NCBI GenBank assembly: GCA_018710795.1
Contig: DVJH01000157.1
Coordinates: forward strand, 1-6,749
Length of the DNA stretch: 6,749 nucleotides
Source of the DNA: Candidatus Galligastranaerophilus gallistercoris
GTDB taxonomy: Bacteria > Cyanobacteriota > Vampirovibrionia > Gastranaerophilales > Gastranaerophilaceae
Reading direction: 5' to 3'
Below the pieces are notes generated by a model. That model was not told the DNA's origin. It made no database searches and was given only the letters and a program-made list of their open reading frames with translations. Made by a program: the position numbers and the translations under genes. Shown here piece after piece: positions 1 to 5,526 of this stretch. Positions within the stretch are counted from its first letter, which is position 1; each line of letters opens with the position of its first letter.

Positions 1-191
1 AACTGACCAAACATTCTAAAGAGCTTGTATATAACGCTGACGGAAAATGTATAAGCGAGGTTTTTATCTCCGGGCTTGATAAACCGGCGTATGATTTTAT
101 GATTTCAAAAATCGAAGAAGAAATAAACTCAAAAGACAAATCTTGTGATATAGTATTAACAAAAGCATATTATAAAAAAGAAAACGTTTAA
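1..191 (+). CDS. 3' end of an unidentified protein gene (truncated by window edge)
   Basis: A frame with codons starting at base 3 is open from the window edge to a TAA at 189-191, giving about 62 C-terminal residues. The peptide is soluble and charged, with a segment reading EVFISGLDKPAYDFMISKI followed by a Lys/Glu-rich stretch and the C-terminus YYKKENV. Codon use matches the neighbouring genes, and only 26 nt separate its stop from the next start, so it is probably a real upstream member of the response-regulator operon. I do not recognise the family from this fragment. There is no membrane segment or recognisable catalytic motif in the visible part. Confidence 0.6.
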   Translation, partial: LTKHSKELVYNADGKCISEVFISGLDKPAYDFMISKIEEEINSKDKSCDIVLTKAYYKKENV

Positions 192-217
192 GTTGCCGTT
201 ATTAGTTTGGAGTTTAT

Positions 218-586
218 ATGACAAAAAAAATTCTTGTCGTTGATGATGAAAAAGATATAGTAGAAACACTTTCGTTTATGATGAAAGCAAGAGGGTATGA
301 AGTTCTTGAAGGGTATGACGGCGAAGAGGGTTTAAAACTTGCCAAGGAGCAATCGCCCGATTTAATCATACTTGATGTTATGATGCCGAAAATTAACGGC
401 TATAAAATTGCAAGATTATTAAAATATGACAGCAAATACAAACACATTCCGATTATTATGGTAACGGCAAGAGGGCAGGAAACGGATAAACTTATAGGCG
501 AAGAAACGGGGGCGGATGAATATATCACAAAACCTTTTGAGTTTGAAGAAGTGCTGGACTGCGTAAGCAAATATCTGGAGGCTTAA
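218..586 (+). CDS. Single-domain response regulator (CheY-like receiver)
   Basis: This 122-residue protein is a stand-alone phosphoacceptor receiver domain without an output domain. The canonical residues are visible: acidic pair Asp9/Asp10, phosphoacceptor Asp53 in LDVMMP, Thr83 in VTAR, and Lys105 in the KPF loop. The length is normal for a CheY/Spo0F-type receiver (about 120 residues). The start is supported by GGAG at 209-212, five bases before the ATG. No histidine kinase lies in the window, so the input is unknown. The next gene begins 2 nt after its stop and its Shine-Dalgarno lies inside this gene's last codons, so the two are very probably co-translated. A likely role is phosphorylation-dependent control of the adjacent GspE/PilB-like protein; that link is inferred only from the gene order. 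Confidence 0.95.
   Translation: MTKKILVVDDEKDIVETLSFMMKARGYEVLEGYDGEEGLKLAKEQSPDLIILDVMMPKINGYKIARLLKYDSKYKHIPIIMVTARGQETDKLIGEETGADEYITKPFEFEEVLDCVSKYLEA
577..581 (+). promoter_or_regulatory. Shine-Dalgarno of the GspE-like gene inside the response-regulator coding region
   Basis: GGAGG lies 7 nt before the ATG at 589, within the last codons of the receiver gene. It decides the start of the downstream gene and implies translational coupling. Confidence 0.75.
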
Positions 587-588
587 AA

Positions 589-1968
589 ATGGATTTAGTT
601 ACAAACAAAACCATTGATAAGCTTAAATATGATTTGGTCAGAAACAATATAATAACTTTTGAAGATATAGAACGGGCGCAGGAAATTGCAAATGCTCAAA
701 ATACAAATCTCGGGCAGGTTTTAATAAATTCTTCTTTAATAACCGAAGAAAACCTTTTAAAGTTTCTGGAAGAAAAGCTCCATATTCCTTTTGTTAATCT
801 CGACGATTATGAAATAGACAAAAAATGCCTGAAATATATAAGTTACAAAGAAGCAATAACGTATAAAATTCTTCCGCTTTTTCAAATAGAAGATACCCTG
901 ACCGTTATTATGGCAGATCCTCTTGATTTGTTTGCAATAGATAAAATCATAGAGCGTACGGGGAAAACAATCGAGCCCGTTTTAGGGTCGCAAAATGCAA
1001 TATTGAAAAAAATTAACGAATATTATGATCTGAAAGGAAAAGTTCAGGATATTACCACAAAAGAAGATACGAATTTTAATTGGACGGATGAGCTTCATAA
1101 CGATGATTTATCCGAAGAACATCTTCAAAATTTATTCAGGGCGATTTTAAAAAATGCAATTAAAGATAATATCCACGAATTGTATTTTGAACATACAACG
1201 GAAGAATTATCCGTGAATTTTAAAAAAGGCGATGAATCATATTCAACGGGTTCAATCCCCTCTCTTTTAATCAGCCCTTTTATACAGATGCTAAAAACAT
1301 TGTGTGCGCTTGATCCCACCATAAGCGAAATACCGCAATTGGGAAAATTGAATTTTAATGTGGATTCAATAAATTTAACCGCAAGCATATCCGCATTTCC
1401 CACTATAAACGGCGAGAGAATATTATTAAAAATCTATCATCCGCCCAAGAAAATTAATGAACTTATAAAAGATGAAAATACGATAAATGCTCTGAAAACC
1501 GCGCTTTTGACCCCCGGGGTCATACTGGTCTGCGGAAGCTCGCTGTCGGGGAAAACTCATCTTGTATATTCAATTTTAAACGATTTGATTCCCGAAAATA
1601 AAACCGCAATGACATTGGAATCAATTGCAAAATATAAGCTGAAAAATGTAAGACAATCCGAATTGAACGAATCGGTCGGGTTTAACCTTGATAAGGCAAT
1701 GAGATATATTGAATTTCAATCGCCCGATATTGTCTATTTTGAAGGAATTGCAACAAAAGAAGGGCTTGATTTTTTCACGTCTTTAACCCTTAAGAATAAA
1801 ACCCTTATAACCGAGTTTTTAGCCGATAATATGGACGATTTAAGGAAAAAATTTGCATACAGCGAATTTAATATGTTTAAGTCCGTTATAACCTGTCTTA
1901 TTTTTATACACAGCAGGGACGAAGTTGAATTTTTTGATAAAACGGCGCTCGATAAATATTTATTATAA
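589..1968 (+). CDS. Degenerate GspE/PilB-family (type II secretion / type IV pilus) ATPase-like protein
   Basis: This 459-residue protein has the GspE/PilB domain order. Residues about 11-148 form a MshEN/T2SSE-N domain, with the typical phrases IPFVNL (66-71) and MADPLD (108-113). Residues about 178-285 match the N2 domain preceding the motor core, ending in PTINGERILLKI (271-282). From about 305 comes the RecA-like ATPase region. The P-loop is present (Gly316...Gly321-Lys322-Thr323). The Walker B region reads PDIVYFEGIAT (379-389) where active family members have PDI..GEIRD. The Asp-box acidic residues and the His-box STLH are not recognisable, and there is no zinc-binding Cys motif. The protein ends soon after the segment equivalent to the AQRLVR region, so it is about 100 residues or more shorter than usual GspE/PilB. 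It probably binds nucleotide but may not hydrolyse it, acting as a regulatory paralogue of a pilus or secretion motor. Family membership is well supported; loss of activity and the regulatory role are inference. Confidence 0.85.
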   Translation: MDLVTNKTIDKLKYDLVRNNIITFEDIERAQEIANAQNTNLGQVLINSSLITEENLLKFLEEKLHIPFVNLDDYEIDKKCLKYISYKEAITYKILPLFQIEDTLTVIMADPLDLFAIDKIIERTGKTIEPVLGSQNAILKKINEYYDLKGKVQDITTKEDTNFNWTDELHNDDLSEEHLQNLFRAILKNAIKDNIHELYFEHTTEELSVNFKKGDESYSTGSIPSLLISPFIQMLKTLCALDPTISEIPQLGKLNFNVDSINLTASISAFPTINGERILLKIYHPPKKINELIKDENTINALKTALLTPGVILVCGSSLSGKTHLVYSILNDLIPENKTAMTLESIAKYKLKNVRQSELNESVGFNLDKAMRYIEFQSPDIVYFEGIATKEGLDFFTSLTLKNKTLITEFLADNMDDLRKKFAYSEFNMFKSVITCLIFIHSRDEVEFFDKTALDKYLL

Positions 1969-1993
1969 AACCCTTTAATCGCTTCGTATTATC

Positions 1994-2002
1994 TGGTATA
2001 AT
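1994..2002 (+). promoter_or_regulatory. Extended -10 promoter of bioD
   Basis: TGGTATAAT combines an extended -10 TGn (1994-1996) with a perfect TATAAT (1997-2002). At a 17-nt spacing the -35 position (1974-1979, TTTAAT) matches the consensus only weakly, which is usual for extended -10 promoters. Transcription would begin near 2009, giving a leader of about 28 nt and making bioD independent of the upstream operon. Confidence 0.7.
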
Positions 2003-2005
2003 AGA

Positions 2006-2020
2006 TGTTGTTGTTGTTGT
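2006..2020 (+). repeat. Five-copy TGT trinucleotide repeat in the bioD leader
   Basis: TGT is repeated five times in perfect tandem between the -10 box and the Shine-Dalgarno. The tract covers the predicted transcription start and early leader. It is short and may be chance. Confidence 0.6.
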
Positions 2021-2021
2021 G

Positions 2022-2028
2022 AAGGAGG
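2022..2028 (+). promoter_or_regulatory. Strong Shine-Dalgarno that sets the bioD start at 2037
   Basis: AAGGAGG lies 8 nt before the ATG at 2037. A GTG at 2019 is in frame with bioD, but starting there would translate the Shine-Dalgarno itself (KEVSF) and place the start upstream of it, so the ATG is preferred. Confidence 0.85.
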
Positions 2029-2036
2029 TGTCTTTT

Positions 2037-2702
2037 ATGTATATTTTTGTTACCGGTTCCGATACTGATGTAGGCAAAAGTTATGTATCAAGGGGAATTT
2101 GTCAGGAATTAATTTCTCATAACGAAACCGTGGGCTACTTAAAACCTTTTCAATCGGGAGTTATAGAAGGCGTTTTAAATGATGCCGACACAATAACATT
2201 AAACAACCAATCCATTAAAACAATAAGTTCATATATTACCCGCACCCCTTCAACGCCTTTAATTTCGGCTGAAATTGACAGTGTCGATTATGATTTAAAT
2301 AAAATTACGGATGATTACGAAACTTTAAAAAAAGAATGCAGAAACGTAATTGTTGAAGGTTCGGGAGGAATTTACGTTCCCGTTAAAAAAGGAATTTTAA
2401 TGATTGATATTATAAAACGGCTTAATCTTCCGACTTTAATTGTTGCAAGGCCTGATTTGGGAACAATCAACCATACGCTTATGACCATTGATTGTCTTAT
2501 AAATAATGATATTAAGGTTCTTGGCGTTGTTATTTCAAGATATCCCGATAAAACAACGGATCCCGTTATATCAAGAGCAAAAGAAATGATAGAGATGTTC
2601 TCAGGCAGTGTTAAAGTTTTGGATGTTATAAAACAAAATCAAAAAGATTTTTCTCTTTTAACATCCAAAATTATTGAAAATTTAGCCCTGAGTTGTTTTT
2701 AA
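2037..2702 (+). CDS. bioD: Dethiobiotin synthetase
   Basis: BioD is a cytosolic enzyme that closes the ureido ring of dethiobiotin from 7,8-diaminononanoate, CO2 and ATP, the penultimate step of biotin synthesis. The 221-residue protein fits the family length (about 220-230). Hallmarks, numbered from the ATG, are: P-loop GSDTDVGKS (7-15) with Lys14; the KPFQSG segment (36-41) with Lys36; Asp49/Asp51 in NDAD; and VEGSGGIYVPV (106-116) with Glu107, equivalent to the metal/substrate-binding loop of E. coli BioD. The ATG is chosen because AAGGAGG lies 8 nt upstream. It has its own extended -10 promoter. No other biotin gene is present in the window, so the pathway genes must be scattered or incomplete. 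The last 21 nt overlap the 3' end of the convergent gene on the other strand. Confidence 0.95.
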   Translation: MYIFVTGSDTDVGKSYVSRGICQELISHNETVGYLKPFQSGVIEGVLNDADTITLNNQSIKTISSYITRTPSTPLISAEIDSVDYDLNKITDDYETLKKECRNVIVEGSGGIYVPVKKGILMIDIIKRLNLPTLIVARPDLGTINHTLMTIDCLINNDIKVLGVVISRYPDKTTDPVISRAKEMIEMFSGSVKVLDVIKQNQKDFSLLTSKIIENLALSCF

Positions 2703-3500
2703 CATGGGCGAAGAAGCTTGAGGCTGCGCCGCTTGCCCTTGGGCGGGCGTACCTTTTTTGCCTATAATTCCGTATGTTTTTAAAATATTTAGGATTAATG
2801 CGCCCATAGCGCCGATTGCAATGCCTGCGCCTACTATTGAGGTTTTTCTTAAGTGTTTTGCGCCGTCTTGAGCGTATTGGTTTATAACGCTGTCTTTAAG
2901 TTCGCCTGCTTTTTTTATGAAATCATCGTAAAAACCGGATAGTTTTTCTTGCGAAGCTTTTGTTGCGTCTTTAATTTTTTCAGCAAGCTCTTTTCCGTCC
3001 GTAGGGATGTCTTTTAATCTTTCCAGAACTTCGTTTTTTGTATATCCGCCTTCGGGAATTTTATCCGCCGCTTCTTTAAGAGTATTTTTTATTGTTTCTT
3101 GAAATCCCTGTTGTTGAATTATCTCATCTTTAGCTTCGGTTACAAGAATTTTAAGATTTGCTTTGTCCGTTAAATCTGCCGTTATATCTAAAATATCTTT
3201 TTGTAAATCTTTTGAGCTTGTTACCATTTGAACAAAATCATCGCCCGCATTTTTAATGTGTTCGGGGATTTCATCTTTTTTTAAAGCTCTTTGAAACATA
3301 TCCGCATATTGCATATTAAGTGCGGCCTTATCAGGCGTATAGGGGGTAAGACTTGCTAATTTTCCGACGGCACCGCCCGCAGCGCCGCCAAGTGCAGCCG
3401 TTGCTGCAACATTTAGAAACGAATCTTTAATTGCACCGAATAAATTACCCGCATTTGAATTTTGTTGGTTGTTTCCGAATGATACTGCCTGAACTTGCAT
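2682..3500 (-). CDS. Hypothetical Ala/Gly-rich protein with VSFG N-terminus and C-terminal membrane segment
   Basis: This 272-residue protein belongs to no enzyme family I recognise. It opens with MQVQAVSFGNN and an Asn/Gln-rich stretch. A small-residue hydrophobic segment rich in Ala/Gly follows (about 28-51, resembling a glycine zipper). A long, mostly helical charged region (about 60-215) has many Lys/Glu/Asp and looks amphipathic or coiled. A strong hydrophobic segment (about 221-246, with GAGIAIGAMGALIL) probably crosses the membrane. A Pro/Gln/Ala-rich low-complexity tail follows (about 250-272). There is no classical signal peptide. From memory, short N-termini of the type xVxxVSFG recur in many unrelated proteins of gut Melainabacteria; this could not be checked. 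No convincing Shine-Dalgarno precedes the ATG. The gene lies 93 nt downstream of the IctB-like gene on the same strand and could be a separate unit. A structural or envelope-associated role is only a guess. Confidence 0.8.
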   Translation of the reverse strand: MQVQAVSFGNNQQNSNAGNLFGAIKDSFLNVAATAALGGAAGGAVGKLASLTPYTPDKAALNMQYADMFQRALKKDEIPEHIKNAGDDFVQMVTSSKDLQKDILDITADLTDKANLKILVTEAKDEIIQQQGFQETIKNTLKEAADKIPEGGYTKNEVLERLKDIPTDGKELAEKIKDATKASQEKLSGFYDDFIKKAGELKDSVINQYAQDGAKHLRKTSIVGAGIAIGAMGALILNILKTYGIIGKKGTPAQGQAAQPQASSPMLKTTQG

Positions 3501-3580
3501 TATTTATTAAACCCGTTTTTTGTTTTGCCAAATTTACAAAGAAGATGAATGCTAAAAATTGCCTTTTTTATATTATTTTG

Positions 3581-3596
3581 TAACAAAACTTTGTTA
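3581..3596. repeat. Short inverted repeat overlapping the stop of the IctB-like gene
   Basis: TAACAAA and TTTGTTA form perfect 7-bp arms separated by AC. The right arm includes the stop codon of the minus-strand gene. Neither side has a long T-tract in the minus-strand direction, so it is at best a weak 3'-end hairpin. The rest of the gap 3501-3593 holds no clear promoter. Confidence 0.4.
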
Positions 3597-4964
3597 TTTT
3601 AAAAGGCGCAATTTTGTCAGTTTTGCTCTTTTTATCGTTACGGCATGAAAAATTGCGATATAAGTCCAAAATAAAATTTGAATCTGGGGTCTGAAAAATA
3701 CCGTGTCAAAAAGCCCGTGGAACATAACGGCAGATACCGTTAATAAAACGGACAATACCATAAGCCTGTTATAGGGGTGCGCGCTTTTATATGAAATATA
3801 TTTTATGCTTCTTATAACAACCAGAAGAATAAACAAAAAGAAGGTCAAAAATGCAAAAATTCCGCTTTCAACCGCAATTTCAAAAGGCACCGAATATGAG
3901 CCCAAAGCGTCATAGCCCGTTTTCATATAAAGCCCGTATATTTCTCTGAAATTATTGTTTCCGACTCCGATTCCAAGGAACTTGTTATCAAGAAACATTT
4001 GATAGCAGGCTTCATAAACATTCATTCTGAAAGATATGGAAGAGTCTTTTCTTAATGAAAAAATGGATAAAATTCTTTCTCTGAAAGAGGGAATAAAAAA
4101 TGCGACAATCAGGCAGAAACCTATAATTGAAGCAAAAACAGCTTTGTATTTAGTTTTTATCTTTTTAAAACCGCCGAAACGGTTTTTTATAATATATAAA
4201 GCATAAAGCAGCAAAACCGACATAAAACCGAACAACCCTAGATATGCGCCTCTGGAACCGGTTGCAAATACGGCAAAAAACGTGGTTAAAAATAAAACAC
4301 AAAGAACAATTGCCGTTTTTTTTCGTTTTTTTAAAACCGCAATGCCAAACAACGCAACGATTGAGGATAAGCCGGTTATCAGCCAGCCGGCAAGCAAATT
4401 GGGATTATAGGGTTTCAAGGTTCCGTATGCTCTTGAAATTATTTTGGTTGAATCGGAAACGTTTGATGTATCCTGCCAGGTGGCAATTGCTTCAATGTGG
4501 GAGATATTTTGCATAATTGCCGTAATTCCTTCAAAAGAAATTATGCCCGCAATTATGAGCATAACGGGAATTATTCTTTTTTTATTTGTCGATAAGAAAT
4601 ATACGGCGGCAAAATAAAATGCCAGATATATTGCGGTTTTTAAAATGCCTTTGAGGCTGAGCACAAAAAGCGATGCGCCGAACAAAGACACAATCACAAA
4701 CAAGAAATATACGATTAATACCTTGTTCAAAAAAGATAATTCAGTCGCTTCACCCTTTTTTGCAAACATTTTAAATACGCAGGATAAAACAAAAACAGAG
4801 GCAAGAAGCCCGATTGTTCCGCTCGGCATAAATGCGGTTGAAATTATTGTTGCGGCAAGCAAAACGAAGGATATGTCGTCTATATTTTCAAAAAGAAAAC
4901 TGTCGGATAAAAACTTCGCAGCTTTTGAGTTATGAAAACGTTCAATAATTTTATTAATGAACAT
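3594..4964 (-). CDS. IctB-like Wzy/WaaL-family (O-antigen ligase/polymerase fold) membrane protein
   Basis: This 456-residue polytopic inner-membrane protein has about 11-12 hydrophobic segments (for example 82-99, 103-124, 190-211, 217-260, 274-292, 367-388, 400-441). Wzy_C-type landmarks are YNPNLLAG (186-193), TGSRGAYLG (235-243), SSISFRMNVYEA (308-319), GIGVGNNNF (331-339) and VESG (365-368). Where ligases usually have His-Asn in the HNxxL...ExG motif, this protein has Tyr357-Ser358 in YSVPFEIAVESG. That wording, the GIG.GN segment and GLFDTVFFRPQ (417-427) resemble the cyanobacterial IctB family as I remember it. IctB was named as an inorganic-carbon transporter, but its biochemical role is not settled. 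In a heterotroph, transfer or polymerisation of surface glycan is the more likely job. The ATG lies inside the last codons of the DUF4330 gene (11-nt overlap), so expression is probably coupled. The nearest GAGG is about 15 nt upstream, longer than ideal. Confidence 0.88.
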   Translation of the reverse strand: MFINKIIERFHNSKAAKFLSDSFLFENIDDISFVLLAATIISTAFMPSGTIGLLASVFVLSCVFKMFAKKGEATELSFLNKVLIVYFLFVIVSLFGASLFVLSLKGILKTAIYLAFYFAAVYFLSTNKKRIIPVMLIIAGIISFEGITAIMQNISHIEAIATWQDTSNVSDSTKIISRAYGTLKPYNPNLLAGWLITGLSSIVALFGIAVLKKRKKTAIVLCVLFLTTFFAVFATGSRGAYLGLFGFMSVLLLYALYIIKNRFGGFKKIKTKYKAVFASIIGFCLIVAFFIPSFRERILSIFSLRKDSSISFRMNVYEACYQMFLDNKFLGIGVGNNNFREIYGLYMKTGYDALGSYSVPFEIAVESGIFAFLTFFLFILLVVIRSIKYISYKSAHPYNRLMVLSVLLTVSAVMFHGLFDTVFFRPQIQILFWTYIAIFHAVTIKRAKLTKLRLLK

Positions 4965-5523
4965 CTTGGTTTTTATTTACCTCAGCATCCAAATCTTCAT
5001 CAACAATGCTGCCTTCGGCAGGTTTTGAGAGCGTAATGTTTGAAACAATGCCGTTTAATTTGTAATCTACGCCTTCCAAAGTAACGGGAAGACCGATTTT
5101 AATTTTATTGCCGCCGACAACCGCGCCGTCTTTTGTTATTTTGGCGTCATCTTCCAGAGTAACGAGAAAATCATAATTAAACGGAGATGTTAAATCGTCA
5201 ACAAGCTGGTAGCTTTTTGACGAATTGGCGGAAGGAAGCATGATTTTTTTTCTTTCATAGTTTGTATTTTTTATTCTTAATTTTGTGTAAGGTACGTTTC
5301 TTATTGTAATAAAAGTTTCTTCGCCTTCTTTAAAGGGTGAGTTTTGGCTTGTAATTACAACACCTCTGAAATAAACTTCAATATCTACTTTGGTTTCCGC
5401 TTCAATTTGTTTTGAAGAAGTTTGCCTGCGTCCCGTTTGGGTTATTACAAAAACAAAAAGCGCAATTATAACCAGAGCAATAACTATAATATCAAAAGGT
5501 CTTAATTTTTTTATAAAATCCAT
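4954..5523 (-). CDS. DUF4330 family membrane-anchored protein
   Basis: This 189-residue protein has a short basic N-terminus (KKLR), one membrane helix (about 10-28) and a soluble beta-rich domain (about 45-170) predicted outside the cytoplasm. It matches DUF4330, a family I know mainly from cyanobacteria and some Firmicutes, through DIEVYFRGV (48-56), the TIRNVPYTKLRIKN segment (72-85), DFLVTLEDDAKITKDG and the closing KIKIGLPVTLEG. Its length is normal for the family. No catalytic motif is visible and the biochemical function is unknown. The start has AAGGAG (complement of 5533-5538) 9 nt upstream, and the kinase stop is only 3 nt before the ATG. Its place between the RfaE1-like kinase and the IctB-like membrane protein suggests an accessory role in the same envelope process, perhaps a periplasmic partner of the polytopic protein. 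That is inference from gene order. Confidence 0.85.
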   Translation of the reverse strand: MDFIKKLRPFDIIVIALVIIALFVFVITQTGRRQTSSKQIEAETKVDIEVYFRGVVITSQNSPFKEGEETFITIRNVPYTKLRIKNTNYERKKIMLPSANSSKSYQLVDDLTSPFNYDFLVTLEDDAKITKDGAVVGGNKIKIGLPVTLEGVDYKLNGIVSNITLSKPAEGSIVDEDLDAEVNKNQDVH

Positions 5524-5526
5524 AAA

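Noticed and set aside
1125..1403. 92-codon minus-strand open frame
   Set aside because: It lies wholly inside the GspE-like gene, has no family resemblance, and is explained as a shadow of that coding frame.
2019..2036. Upstream in-frame GTG start for bioD adding KEVSF before the Met
   Set aside because: The added codons are the Shine-Dalgarno itself. The ATG at 2037 has ideal spacing and places the P-loop where BioD normally has it.
2724..2760. GC-rich GCCC/GGGC hairpin followed by a short T-run as a bioD terminator
   Set aside because: The stem is only four bases with a two-base loop, the T-run is displaced by about ten bases, and the sequence is explained by the Gln/Ala/Gly codons of the opposite gene.
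3501..3545. Promoter for the VSFG protein (TTGGCA with AT-rich -10 near the ATG)
   Set aside because: A 5/6 -35 exists, but with correct spacing the -10 is poor and would place the start inside the coding region; with a better -10 the spacing is 14 nt. It is not supportable.
4244..4516. 90-codon plus-strand open frame
   Set aside because: Antisense to the conserved core of the IctB-like gene, rich in Arg/Gln/Trp with no recognisable domain; a shadow frame.
4645..4935. 96-codon plus-strand open frame
   Set aside because: Antisense to the N-terminal membrane segments of the IctB-like gene; no Shine-Dalgarno or known motif.
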